DNA from: Jannaschia maritima
GTDB lineage: Bacteria; Pseudomonadota; Alphaproteobacteria; Rhodobacterales; Rhodobacteraceae
Length of the DNA stretch: 58,249 bases
Reading direction: 5' to 3'
Assembly (NCBI RefSeq): GCF_030973515.1
Contig: NZ_JARGZA010000021.1
Span: forward strand, 1-58,249
The notes beneath the pieces were generated by a model. That model searched no databases. It was given only the letters and a program-made list of their open reading frames with translations, and was not told the DNA's origin. The position numbers and the translations under genes are program-made. Below are positions 34,449-42,328 of the stretch, piece after piece. Position 1 is the first letter of the stretch. Each line of letters opens with the position of its first letter.

Positions 34449-34481
34449 TGCATCGCGGCATCGCACGGCGCCGCGATTGCA
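34449..34481 (-). promoter_or_regulatory. leader hairpin upstream of the nrtA terminator
   Basis: TGCA-A-TCGCGGC pairs with GCCGCGATGCA (one bulged A) around a 10-nt loop GCCGTGCGAT, starting about 10 nt after the nasS stop. No T-run follows, so it is not an intrinsic terminator. It is a candidate part of the ANTAR recognition region, although the loop is longer than the usual hexaloop. Confidence 0.4.
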
Positions 34482-34491
34482 TAAAATTGCG

Positions 34492-35655
34492 TCAGTCGCT
34501 CGGTAAAGGTTCGAAGACTTGGCCGTCGAAGAACGAATCCGGCCCAAGGGTGAGCGTACCGCGATGCGAGGCGACCGGCGTCGGACCGGAAAGCGCACCT
34601 TCGATCTTGCTGGATGCGCCCGGCAGGTCCGAGACCACGTCCTGCAGGAACCGCCGGTAGAGGTCGGAGCGGAACGCCCGCCGTCCCGCCGCCTGCGCCC
34701 ATCCGCGGTCCAGATCGTGCCGCCGCGCCAGCCGGTCCGCGATCCATGCCCCCTGGCTGCGCCAAGGAAAGGCCGCGGCGCCGGCGTGGAACCGTAGCAA
34801 CCCCGGCACGACTGCATGACCGGTCCCCGTCGATAGGCGCCCACTCAGGGCACGCTCGATCAGTTCCGAGGGGAGGTCGAGTGCGCCCGGGCGGGCAAGC
34901 ATGTCGGCCGCCAAGCCCATGTTGGCCGGAACGTCCAGCCATCGCGCGGCCCGGTGCAAGGCCCGCAGCAAGGCGCGGGCCAAATCCGGTTCCGCTTCCG
35001 CCCAACCTACACGGGCTGCCAAGACCTTCTCGGGCGCTTGGGCCCAGATGGCGCTGCCGGGCAGCACCAGAACGCCCGCACCGCGATCGACGGTCCAGGA
35101 CCCCCAGGGTTCTCCGACGCAGAAGGCGTCGATCTCCCCCGCCGCCAGCGCGTCGGTCATCAGGGGTGGGGGTACGGTGCGAACCTGGATCGCATTCGGT
35201 CGGTTCGGCGGACCGCATTGGTCCAACCAATAATGCAGAAGTTCCGCATGCATCGAGAAGGGGAAGGGCACGCCGATCCGCACGGGCGCGCGTTCCGCGG
35301 CCGACAGCAACGCCGCACCGGCCGCGTGGGCGTCGCCGAAGGGCAACGCGCCCAAGCGGTCCGACAACGCCTGCGAGAGGCCGATGACGTCGCCGTTCAC
35401 CGAAAGAACCTGCAGCGCCTCCACTTCCCCCGGCACGCCGCCCAGGCCAAGCGCCATGGCCACCGGCATGACCGACAGCATCTGCGCGGCCGCAACGCGT
35501 CCGGATGTCAGCGTGTCACGCAGGGCAGACCAGCTCGGCTCGGCGACCAGATCCAGGGCCAGCCCCTCGGCCTCCGCGAAACCCAAGTCGCGCGCGACGA
35601 TCAGCGGCGCCGCGTCGACCAGGCGCAGATGTGCGATTCGAAGGGGCACATTCAT
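34492..35655 (-). CDS. nasS: nitrate sensor, NrtA-like cytoplasmic protein
   Basis: 387 residues, related to NrtA/CmpA binding proteins (LRIAHLRLVDAAPLIVARDL, FPFSMHAELLHYWLDQCG, AFCVGEPWGSWTVD) but without a signal peptide, so cytoplasmic. In NasS-NasT systems it holds NasT inactive until nitrate or nitrite binds. ATGA overlap with nasT upstream fits a stoichiometric pair. Followed by the 273-nt leader with hairpin and terminator and then by nrtA. Confidence 0.9.
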   Translation of the reverse strand: MNVPLRIAHLRLVDAAPLIVARDLGFAEAEGLALDLVAEPSWSALRDTLTSGRVAAAQMLSVMPVAMALGLGGVPGEVEALQVLSVNGDVIGLSQALSDRLGALPFGDAHAAGAALLSAAERAPVRIGVPFPFSMHAELLHYWLDQCGPPNRPNAIQVRTVPPPLMTDALAAGEIDAFCVGEPWGSWTVDRGAGVLVLPGSAIWAQAPEKVLAARVGWAEAEPDLARALLRALHRAARWLDVPANMGLAADMLARPGALDLPSELIERALSGRLSTGTGHAVVPGLLRFHAGAAAFPWRSQGAWIADRLARRHDLDRGWAQAAGRRAFRSDLYRRFLQDVVSDLPGASSKIEGALSGPTPVASHRGTLTLGPDSFFDGQVFEPLPSD

Positions 35656-36260
35656 CCCAACAGGTCCGCGGCGGTGACCAAGGCCTGGGCGACGTCGGGA
35701 ATCCGCTTGTTCTGGCTCATGGCCGCGCGGCGCAACAGGGCGTATGCCTCGTCCTCGGACACGCCCCGCGCCTTCATCAGCAACCCCTTCGCGCGGTCGA
35801 TGACCTTGCGCTCCTCCAACGCTCGGCGCGTGGCCTCGAGTTCTGCGCGCATCCGCTGGATCATCCCGAAGCGCGCAGTGGCCGCGTCTAAGACCGGCTT
35901 GATGCGCTCTGCCGTCAAGCCCGCCACGACGTAAGCTGAAAGGCCCGCTTCAATCGCGGTTTCCGCGAGCCCGTCCTCGCTCTCGTCCACGAACAGAGCA
36001 ACTGGCCGCTGGAGGGGCGCAGAGGCTAGCGCCAGGTCCTCGATCATATCGCGCGATGGGCTTCTGAGATCGACTAGGACGAGATCCGGCGCTGCCTCGG
36101 CCACGCGCCGTGCGAGACCCGATGCCTGGTCCACGACCATCACATCGTATGAACCCGCCGTGCGCAACGCGTCCACGATCATCAGGGCGCGGTCCCGGTC
36201 GGGCTCGACCACCACGACTTTGAGGTCGCGGGAGGGGTCCGGATGATCGGTCACCCCCAT
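35652..36260 (-). CDS. nasT: ANTAR-domain antitermination regulator
   Basis: 202 residues. N-terminal pseudo-receiver domain (LKVVVVEPDRDRALMIVDAL, DLVLVDLRSPSRDMIEDLA). The C-terminal ANTAR domain, about 140-200, has ALEERKVIDRAKGLLMKARG and SEDEAYALLRRAAMSQNKRI, the RNA-binding three-helix unit. Binds leader RNA of nitrate genes and permits read-through when released from NasS. First gene of the operon; its promoter must lie in 36261-36600, where I cannot identify a reliable sigma-54 or NtrC site. Confidence 0.92.
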   Translation of the reverse strand: MGVTDHPDPSRDLKVVVVEPDRDRALMIVDALRTAGSYDVMVVDQASGLARRVAEAAPDLVLVDLRSPSRDMIEDLALASAPLQRPVALFVDESEDGLAETAIEAGLSAYVVAGLTAERIKPVLDAATARFGMIQRMRAELEATRRALEERKVIDRAKGLLMKARGVSEDEAYALLRRAAMSQNKRIPDVAQALVTAADLLG

Positions 36261-36690
36261 CGGGAATCATCGAGGCGGTCCGGAGGCAAGGCGGATGCGC
36301 GGTAGCAGATATCGGGCGTAGGTAATGCGCACCTGCCGGCCCGTCCCGGGGGCAGGTTGCCGGCGATTTCGGCAGGATGGAAACGCTGCGTCCGCCGTCG
36401 CATACTGGGGAGGGCCACGACATCCGTCCGCCAAATGCAAGCAAGCGTTATAGCCGGTCTCGAATGGTCGAAACGAGCTACGGCGCATGGAAGCATTTAC
36501 ATGAAAGAGTGTATTAGCCGGGGCGGCGCACAACGAAGAATTTCGCTACGATGCTGAAAAGTCAGGCATGTCCCAGCTGGGTCGTCGGCGGGCGTGAAAC
36601 AGTTCCACGTCTATAGCCTAGCGGCGCATTCACTGCTGCGTTCCCACCACAGAGGGTTGCGGTCGCGATTGACCTCGGTCCGCGGTTTTG

Positions 36691-36749
36691 ACCACATATT
36701 CTGGATACCCCGAAAACTTAGGCGTCGGTGGGTTTCACCCACCTTACGG
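36691..36749 (-). repeat. palindromic dispersed repeat, copy B (inverted relative to copy A)
   Basis: On the plus strand ACCACAT-N4-TGGATACC (36691-36709) is followed by the hairpin end at 36726-36749, whose complement is identical to the first 24 bases of copy A at 22021. The two copies face each other across the nitrate operon. Confidence 0.7.
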
Positions 36750-36979
36750 CACCGGATCTCGGCCATCCCGACGCGATGCTATCCGACGTCGAACCGTCCG
36801 ATCCGCACGGCGGCACCCCCGAACACCGCGCCCGACCCGAACCCGTCCGCCGCGATGCGCACGGCCCGGCACGGCCCCGGATCGTGGCCGGAACACGACG
36901 CACCTTTCCGCACCTGCGCGGACGCTGCCGGCAACGGTGGCGCCGTGGCGCCAAAGCCCGCCGCGAACCGAGCGCGGCG

Positions 36980-37045
36980 CTACGATCGCCGGCGCAAACG
37001 CTTGAACAGCTTCCAGATCGCGAAGTACTTGATGAGCCTCCCCAT
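36980..37045 (-). CDS. possible 21-residue basic peptide
   Basis: MGRLIKYFAIWKLFKRLRRR plus Ser, preceded by GGAGG 9-10 nt upstream of the ATG. It is amphipathic and strongly basic, like several short membrane-associated hypothetical proteins. Nothing else supports expression; the frame stays open beyond its TAG for another 66 codons. Confidence 0.25.
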   Translation of the reverse strand: MGRLIKYFAIWKLFKRLRRRS

Positions 37046-37341
37046 TTCCGTCGTCCTCCATGTGGGGTTCCGGGATCACAACGCGATCTGACGCGTCCGG
37101 GTTCAACCAACTCATCCGCTCCGGGGGCGCAACAGCGAGAAGCCAAGCGAGCATGGGGCCGGCATCGCCGTGCCCGCCGGCCGACGCGCACCGCGGATGG
37201 CGGGCATCGCGATGCCGCCCCGCGCAGGACCCTTCGGCGGAACCGCATGACGGGGCGCCGAACCGCGCGCCCCGGCAGATGGGCCTTTGCGCAGGCCGGC
37301 GACGTGTTCCACCCAGCCGCAACCGCGGCTACACCACCCCC

Positions 37342-38229
37342 ATGCACATCACCGGCCTGTCCGCCTTCCCCATCACCCCCCTCCGCGACGGCGCGGTCGA
37401 CGCCGACGCCCTGTCGGCCCGCGTGGCCCATCTGATCCGACCCGGCATCGACGCGGTCGGCGTGGTGGGCTCCACCGGCCTCTACCCCTATCTCCCGATC
37501 CCCGAACGAATCCGTGCCGTCCGCGCCGCCGTGGATGCCGCCGGCTCCACCCCCGTCACGGCGGGCATCGGCGCGATGACCACGCGGGACGCGATCGCCG
37601 CCGCCGAGGGCGCGGCCCGGGCGGGCGCGTCCGCTCTGTTGCTGGCGCCGCTGTCCTACCTGCCACTGACCGAAGACGAGGTGTTCGGCCTCTTCGCCGA
37701 CGTCGCCGCCGCCACGGCCCTGCCGGTCGTCGTCTACGACAACCCCCGCACCACGGGCTTCGCCATCTCGGACGCCCTGAAGGCCCGCCTCGCCACGATC
37801 CCCAACGTCGCGGCGGTCAAGAACCCGCCCCCGCCGGACGGCGACCACGCAGGACAGGTCGCCTGCCTGCGGGCCGCCGTGCCCGAAGGCTTCTCGATCG
37901 GCTATTCGGGCGACGCCGCGCTGATCCCCGCCGCGCTGTCGGGGGCCGACGCGTTCCATTCCGTCCTCGCGGGCTTCGCGCCGGATCTGGCCGTCGCGCT
38001 CTGGCGGCTGCGCGACGATCCCGCTACAGCCGAGGGTGCGGCGCGGGCCTACGCCCCGCTGCGCGACATCCTCGCGGGCGGCACGTCGATCCGCCTGGCC
38101 TATGCCCTGTCCGACCGCCACGGCCTGCCCCCCGCCGCGCTGCCCGCGCCGCTGCGGCCCGTTTCGGACACCGCCCTCGCGGCGGCCCGCGACGCGCTCG
38201 ACAGGGCGGAGGCGGCGATCCCGGGATGA
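37342..38229 (+). CDS. dihydrodipicolinate synthase family (class I aldolase) protein
   Basis: 295 residues, a TIM-barrel aldolase/lyase using pyruvate-type Schiff-base chemistry. The lysine is Lys160 in PNVAAVKNPPP, the catalytic tyrosine Tyr132 in VVVYDNPRTTGF, and the carboxylate-binding loop GSTGLYPYL is at 43-51. The canonical GTTGE loop of DapA is changed to GSTGL, so lysine-pathway DapA is less likely than a sugar-acid or keto-acid lyase. ATG 37342 begins the normal HITGLSAFPITPL strand. It ends 167 nt before the transporter operon, with tandem repeats between. Confidence 0.85.
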   Translation: MHITGLSAFPITPLRDGAVDADALSARVAHLIRPGIDAVGVVGSTGLYPYLPIPERIRAVRAAVDAAGSTPVTAGIGAMTTRDAIAAAEGAARAGASALLLAPLSYLPLTEDEVFGLFADVAAATALPVVVYDNPRTTGFAISDALKARLATIPNVAAVKNPPPPDGDHAGQVACLRAAVPEGFSIGYSGDAALIPAALSGADAFHSVLAGFAPDLAVALWRLRDDPATAEGAARAYAPLRDILAGGTSIRLAYALSDRHGLPPAALPAPLRPVSDTALAAARDALDRAEAAIPG

Positions 38230-38319
38230 CGCCCGTCACCGAACACGACGCGGCGCAACCCGCCCGGCGGCGTTTCCCTCGCGGTGTTGCCTCTGCCCGC
38301 GGTCCGACGTTTCGTATGC

Positions 38320-38352
38320 ACGGGGGGTGTACGGGGGGTGTACGGGGGGTGC
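38320..38352 (+). repeat. three tandem 11-bp repeats
   Basis: ACGGGGGGTGT, ACGGGGGGTGT and ACGGGGGGTGC in direct succession, about 45 nt before the start of the transporter operon (38397). The junctions read GTAC and the edges TGCAC/GTGCAC. The spacing of about one helical turn would suit cooperative protein binding; slippage-prone repeats are an alternative explanation. Confidence 0.7.
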
Positions 38353-38396
38353 ACGCCGTTTTCGGGGGCCGGAACCGTTAGGATGCGACGCATGTC

Positions 38397-38840
38397 ATGA
38401 CCGCCGACGCCCTCTTCGCTTCCCCGTTCTGGACCGCGATCGCCCTCGCGGCGCTGACCTACGACAACGCGATCCTGACCTACGCCATCCTCACCTGGCC
38501 GGAGGCCGCCACGATCGGACAGGCCCTGTGGAAGGTCGCGGCCTCCCTCCCCTGGCTCCTCACCCTCGCGACCCCCTTCGCCATCCTGTTCGGCCTCGCC
38601 GGCGGCTGGATCGCGCGGCGCGCCTTCGCCGCCACCCGCCACCGGGGCCGCGCCGTCGCTTCGCTGATCGCCCTCGCCGCGTTCCTCGTCCCCGCCGCCC
38701 TGCTGACGGAAACGGCACTGGCGTGGCGCGACGGCTGGCAGGCGCCGCGCTTCGCGTTGCAGGTTGCGGGCGGCGCCCTAATCGCCATTGTGGCGGCGGC
38801 GCTGCTGGACTGGAAGGACCCGCATGGACACCGTCGTTGA
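38397..38840 (+). CDS. small integral membrane protein, first gene of the ABC operon
   Basis: 147 residues with about four hydrophobic segments: 10-33, 50-70, 85-105 and 120-138. No family is recognised. Its last 17 nt overlap the beginning of the ATPase gene, and its C-terminus DWKDPHGHRR is encoded across the ribosome-binding site (GGAAGGA) of that gene. Its position suggests an accessory membrane component or simple cotranscription. ATG 38397 is used; ATG 38392 is out of frame. Confidence 0.65.
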   Translation: MTADALFASPFWTAIALAALTYDNAILTYAILTWPEAATIGQALWKVAASLPWLLTLATPFAILFGLAGGWIARRAFAATRHRGRAVASLIALAAFLVPAALLTETALAWRDGWQAPRFALQVAGGALIAIVAAALLDWKDPHGHRR

Positions 38841-39600
38841 GGCAACCGGCCTGGACCTGACCTTCCGCACCGCGGACGGCCCCGTCCACGCCCTGCGCGA
38901 CGTCGGCCTGTCCGTGGCGCCGGGCGAGTTCGTCAGCTTCATCGGCCCGTCGGGCTGCGGCAAGACCACCTTCCTGCGCTGCGTCGCCGCCCTCGAAACG
39001 CCCACCGGCGGCACCCTGACCGTGAACGGCATGACCCCGGACGAGGCTCGCCGCGCCCGCGCCTACGGCTACGTCTTCCAGGCCGCGGGGCTCTATCCCT
39101 GGCGCACGATCGAGCGGAACATCACCTTGCCGCTCGAGATCATGGGCTTCCCGCGGGCGGAGCGTCGCGAACGCGCCGCCAAGGCGCTGGACCTGGTCGA
39201 GCTGTCGGGCTTCGCGGGCAAGCATCCCTGGCAATTGTCGGGCGGCATGCAGCAGCGCGCGTCCATCGCGCGCGCCTTGGCCTTCGACGCGGACCTGCTG
39301 CTCATGGACGAACCCTTCGGCGCCCTGGACGAGATCGTGCGCGACCGCCTGAACGAGGAGCTCTTGCGCCTCTGGGACCGGACCGCGAAGACGATCCTGT
39401 TCGTCACCCATTCGATCCCCGAGGCCGTGTACCTGTCCACGAAGATCGTCGTGATGTCCCCGCGCCCGGGCCGCATCACCGACGTCATCGACAGCCCCCT
39501 GCCGCGCGACCGCCCCCTCGACATCCGCGACACGCCCGAGTTCCTGGCGGTCGCCCACCGTGTCCGCGAAGGCCTGCGCGACGGGGTGGAGGCGGCATGA
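38824..39600 (+). CDS. ABC transporter ATP-binding protein (nitrate/taurine/pyrimidine family)
   Basis: 258 residues of the SsuB/TauB/ThiZ-like group. Walker A IGPSGCGKTTFLR (about 40), Q-loop VFQAAGLYPWRTI, signature QLSGGMQQR, Walker B LLLMDEPFGALDEI and H-loop FVTHSIPEA. The last part, SPRPGRITDVIDSPLPRDR, is typical for this group. It energises the two permeases encoded at 40374 and 41369. Context with hydA (17908) and the binding protein (42329) suggests uptake of a pyrimidine or a pyrimidine-derived compound, but the substrate is inferred. Confidence 0.9.
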   Translation: MDTVVEATGLDLTFRTADGPVHALRDVGLSVAPGEFVSFIGPSGCGKTTFLRCVAALETPTGGTLTVNGMTPDEARRARAYGYVFQAAGLYPWRTIERNITLPLEIMGFPRAERRERAAKALDLVELSGFAGKHPWQLSGGMQQRASIARALAFDADLLLMDEPFGALDEIVRDRLNEELLRLWDRTAKTILFVTHSIPEAVYLSTKIVVMSPRPGRITDVIDSPLPRDRPLDIRDTPEFLAVAHRVREGLRDGVEAA

Positions 39601-39815
39601 CGCGCGGCGACCGTCGGCCCGAGGATCGCAGGTCCGCATGGCGGGACCTGGCCATGTCCGTGGCCGCCCTGGCCCTGTGCGCGGCGCTGGCGGCGGTCCT
39701 GATCCGCCCGCCTTTGCGGGGGACGAACGACTGGATCGTGCTCGGCCTGATCGGCGCGTTCGTCGTGCCCAACCTGTATCACGCCTGGCAGGCCTGGCGC
39801 CGGCTCCGCGCATGA
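39597..39815 (+). CDS. small membrane protein in the ABC operon
   Basis: 72 residues: an Arg/Asp-rich N-terminus, then two hydrophobic helices (about 18-36 and 45-62) and a basic end (WQAWRRLRA). ATGA overlaps with the ATPase gene before it and with the next gene after it argue that it is translated. Unknown function. Confidence 0.6.
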   Translation: MTRGDRRPEDRRSAWRDLAMSVAALALCAALAAVLIRPPLRGTNDWIVLGLIGAFVVPNLYHAWQAWRRLRA

Positions 39816-39970
39816 GGGACGGCGACCTCGGCGACCTGATCGGCCTTGGCGTGGCGGCCTGGGTCCTCCTGGCCGGCGTCCCCGGCGTCGAAGGGCGCTG
39901 GGTCGATGCGGTCGCGCTGTTCGTGGCGGGCCTGTCCGTGTGGCGCATCTGGCGCAGGCGGCGGGCGTGA
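39812..39970 (+). CDS. very small membrane protein in the ABC operon
   Basis: 52 residues: MRDGDLGDLIGLGVAAWVLL, then a second hydrophobic part ending in WRIWRRRRA. Two short transmembrane segments with a basic C-terminus, like its neighbour at 39597. Both ends overlap other genes by 4 nt (ATGA, GTGA). Unknown function. Confidence 0.55.
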   Translation: MRDGDLGDLIGLGVAAWVLLAGVPGVEGRWVDAVALFVAGLSVWRIWRRRRA

Positions 39971-40377
39971 CGATGCGGCCCGGCACCCCCGACGACGCGC
40001 CCCGCTGCGCGGCCATCCTGAACGACTGGATCGACGCGACCCCGTGGATGCCGCGCATCCACTCGCCCGACGCGGTGATCGCATACTACCGCGATCACGT
40101 CCTGCCCCACCGAACGACCCGCGTCGCCGACGGCGGCTTCGTGGCGGCGGACGGACCGTTGGTCACGGCGCTCTACCTCGCGCCCGAGGCGCGCGGCCGG
40201 GGCCTGGGCCGCGCGCTGCTGGACGCCGTGCGCGATGGTCCCCAACGCGCCTGGACGTTCCAGGCCAACGAACCGGCCCGCGCGTTCTATGCGGCATTGG
40301 ATTTCCGGGAGGTCGACCGCACGGACGGCGACAACGAGGAATCGCTGCCCGACATCCTGTTGGAGCGTGCGCCATGA
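39967..40377 (+). CDS. GNAT family N-acetyltransferase
   Basis: 136 residues. The acetyl-CoA-binding core is visible as VTALYLAPEARGRGLGRALL (R/Q-x-x-G-x-G/A type) and the C-terminal strand-helix WTFQANEPARAFYAALDF is characteristic of GNAT enzymes. The N-terminus, RPGTPDDAPRCAAILNDW, is standard. Substrate unknown. GTG 39967 gives a GTGA overlap with the upstream gene; ATG 39973 is equally possible. Insertion between an ABC ATPase and its permeases is unusual. Confidence 0.82.
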   Translation: MTMRPGTPDDAPRCAAILNDWIDATPWMPRIHSPDAVIAYYRDHVLPHRTTRVADGGFVAADGPLVTALYLAPEARGRGLGRALLDAVRDGPQRAWTFQANEPARAFYAALDFREVDRTDGDNEESLPDILLERAP

Positions 40378-41372
40378 CCGACGCCCCCCTTTCCGCCTCC
40401 GGCGCGGGCATCGGCCGGTCGGGCAAGGTCGCGTTGGCGTTCCGGGGAACGATGCGGACCGCGCTGCCGATCCTCGCCGTGGTCGCCGCGCTCGTGGCCC
40501 TGTGGTACGCCGCGTGCCTGCCGATGAACGCGCAGCAATCCACCCTGCTGGCCGAACGCGCGGGCGTCTCCGTCACGCCGGCGACGGCGGCGGAACGCCG
40601 CGACCGGAGCGGGCTGGCCCTGGCCTTCGCCAATCCGGGCGTGGCGGTCGAACACGCCTTCGCGCAGGAACGTCCCCGCCTTCCCGCGCCGCATCAGGTG
40701 GCCGCGGAGCTGTGGGACAGCGTCGTGGACAAGCGGGTCACGTCCCGCCGCAGCCTCGTGTTCCACGCGGGCATCACGCTGGCCCCCACGCTTCTGGGCT
40801 TCGCCATCGGGTCGCTCCTGGGCATCGCGCTGGCGGTGGGGATCGTGCACAGCCGGGTCATGGACCTGTCCGTGATGCCTTGGGCCATCGCGTCCCAGAC
40901 CATCCCGATCCTGGCCATCGCGCCGATGATCATCGTCGTGCTGAACTCCGTGGGCATCCAGGGATTGCTGCCCAAGTCGATCATCAGCGCCTATCTATCC
41001 TTCTTCCCAGTCACCGTAGGCATGGTGAAAGGCTTACGCGCGCCCGGGTCTGCGGATCTCGACCTGATGCGGACCTGGAACGCGTCCCGCCTGCGGACCT
41101 TCCTGTCGCTGCGCCTGCCTACCTCGCTGCCCTACCTCTTCGCATCGCTGAAGATCGCCATCGCCGCCGCCCTGGTGGGCGCCATCATCGGCGAGCTTCC
41201 GACCGGCGCCGTCCGCGGCCTGGGGGCGCGCCTGCTGGCCGGCAGCTATTACGGGCAGACGATCCAGATCTGGTCGGCCCTGTTCGGCGCGGCCATCGTC
41301 GCGGCGATGCTGGTGGCGACCATCGCCTTGATCGAGCGGATCACGCTGCGGCGCATGGGGCTGGCGCGTTGA
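40374..41372 (+). CDS. ABC transporter permease 1 (NMT1/THI5-linked family)
   Basis: 332 residues. The first membrane helix (about 30-48) is followed by a long periplasmic loop (about 50-110), then the BPD_transp_1 core with ITLAPTLLGFAIGSLLGIAL, ASQTIPILAIAPMIIVVL and the coupling segment WNASRLRTFLSLRLPTSLPY with LKIAIAAALVGAIIGEL. It pairs with the second permease, encoded directly downstream. ATGA overlap with the acetyltransferase gene. Confidence 0.88.
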   Translation: MTDAPLSASGAGIGRSGKVALAFRGTMRTALPILAVVAALVALWYAACLPMNAQQSTLLAERAGVSVTPATAAERRDRSGLALAFANPGVAVEHAFAQERPRLPAPHQVAAELWDSVVDKRVTSRRSLVFHAGITLAPTLLGFAIGSLLGIALAVGIVHSRVMDLSVMPWAIASQTIPILAIAPMIIVVLNSVGIQGLLPKSIISAYLSFFPVTVGMVKGLRAPGSADLDLMRTWNASRLRTFLSLRLPTSLPYLFASLKIAIAAALVGAIIGELPTGAVRGLGARLLAGSYYGQTIQIWSALFGAAIVAAMLVATIALIERITLRRMGLAR

Positions 41373-42193
41373 GCGGGCTGCTCATCGGGGGGACCTGGGG
41401 CCTGCTCTGGTGGCTGAACGTGCGCGTCGCGCGGACCCGGGCGGGCGGCGTGGTGGCCCCGATCCTGTTCGGCCTGACGCTCCTGGTCCTGTGGGAGATG
41501 ACCGTGCGGCTGCTCGGGGTCCCCACCGTCATCCTGCCCGCGCCGACGCAGATAGCACGGGCCTTCGCGGCCAACACCGACATCCTGTGGGCCGACTTCG
41601 TCCAGACTGTCCTGAAGGGCGCGCTGGGGGGCTGGATCATGGGTTGCGCCGCGGGCGTCGGCACGGCCCTGCTGGTGGCCCGGTCGGACTTCCTGCGTCG
41701 CGGCTTGCTGCCCGTCGGCAACTTCATGGCCGCCCTTCCCATCGTCGGAACGGCTCCGATCCTGGTGATGTGGTTCGGCTTCGGCTGGGAATCGAAGGCC
41801 GCGGTCGTAGTGGTGATGGTGTTCTTCCCCATGCTCGTGAACACCGTTGCCGGCCTAGCCGCGACGGACGCGATGCAGCGCGACCTGATGCGGACCTATG
41901 CCGCGACGCCGAGCCAGACGGTCCGGCACCTGAACCTGCCCGCCGCCATGCCGTTCGTGTTCAACGGCTTGAAGATCGCATCCACCCTGGCGTTGATCGG
42001 CGCCATCGTGGCGGAGTTCTTCGGCTCACCCACTGTCGGAATGGGGTTCCGCATCTCGACGGAAGTCGGGCGTTTGAACCTGCCGATGGTGTGGGCCGAG
42101 ATCGTGGTCGCGGCCGTCGCGGGCTCCGCCTGGTACGGCCTGATCGCCTGGGTCGAGCGGCGCATGACCTTCTGGCATCCGTCGCAACGATAG
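41369..42193 (+). CDS. ABC transporter permease 2
   Basis: 274 residues with about six to seven helices. TTG 41369 overlaps the preceding stop by 4 nt (TTGA) and gives SGLLIGGTWGLLWWLNVRVA; no ATG is suitably placed, so coupled translation from TTG is likely. Family signs: ILFGLTLLVLWEMTVRLLGV, PTVILPAPTQI, FMAALPIVGTAPILVMWFGF, the coupling loop TYAATPSQTVRHLNLPAAMP and LKIASTLALIGAIVAEF. Partner of permease 1 and of the ATPase encoded at 38824. Confidence 0.88.
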   Translation: MSGLLIGGTWGLLWWLNVRVARTRAGGVVAPILFGLTLLVLWEMTVRLLGVPTVILPAPTQIARAFAANTDILWADFVQTVLKGALGGWIMGCAAGVGTALLVARSDFLRRGLLPVGNFMAALPIVGTAPILVMWFGFGWESKAAVVVVMVFFPMLVNTVAGLAATDAMQRDLMRTYAATPSQTVRHLNLPAAMPFVFNGLKIASTLALIGAIVAEFFGSPTVGMGFRISTEVGRLNLPMVWAEIVVAAVAGSAWYGLIAWVERRMTFWHPSQR

Positions 42194-42328
42194 TGCCTCG
42201 TTTCCGGGCAGATGCCCGATCCGCCGTCATCCGCGCTTCGGTCGGGTCTTCCCTCGGGCACCCGTCCGTGCCTTCATAGCCGCAGGGCGCGGCGCAGACC
42301 GCGCCGCAGACCGACTGGGAGAGACGAG

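Larger units (their letters stand above)
36261..37341. other. 1.1-kb region without a recognisable gene
   Basis: Holds the nasT promoter side (minus strand, near 36261-36560), the inverted repeat copy B (36691-36749) and one tiny minus-strand ORF (36980-37045). Base composition from 36400 to 36730 is less GC-rich than the flanking operons. Longer open frames (for example 36594-37091 on the plus strand) are Arg/Pro-rich and run across the repeat, so I treat them as chance. Confidence 0.6.

Noticed and set aside
36420-36450. Sigma-54 type promoter for nasT (TGCAAGCAAGCG on the plus strand).
   Set aside because: The GC half-site is present only in part and the GG half does not match at the required distance.
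36779-36979. Continuation of the 21-codon minus-strand frame beyond its TAG, ending in GSGAVFGGAAVRIGRFDVG.
   Set aside because: It could suggest a gene broken by a stop codon, but I recognise no family in the read-through and GC-rich frames stay open by chance.
36594-37091. 165-codon plus-strand frame in the gene-poor region.
   Set aside because: It runs through the palindromic repeat, is Arg/Pro/Ser-rich and has no ribosome-binding site.
38320-38352. CRISPR-like array.
   Set aside because: Three 11-bp units without spacers; a tandem repeat, not CRISPR.
38230-38396. THI-box (TPP riboswitch) upstream of the NMT1/THI5-type transporter operon.
   Set aside because: I looked for the conserved CUGAGA and ACCUGAUCUGGAU-like elements here and before 42329 and found neither, so thiamine control is not supported.
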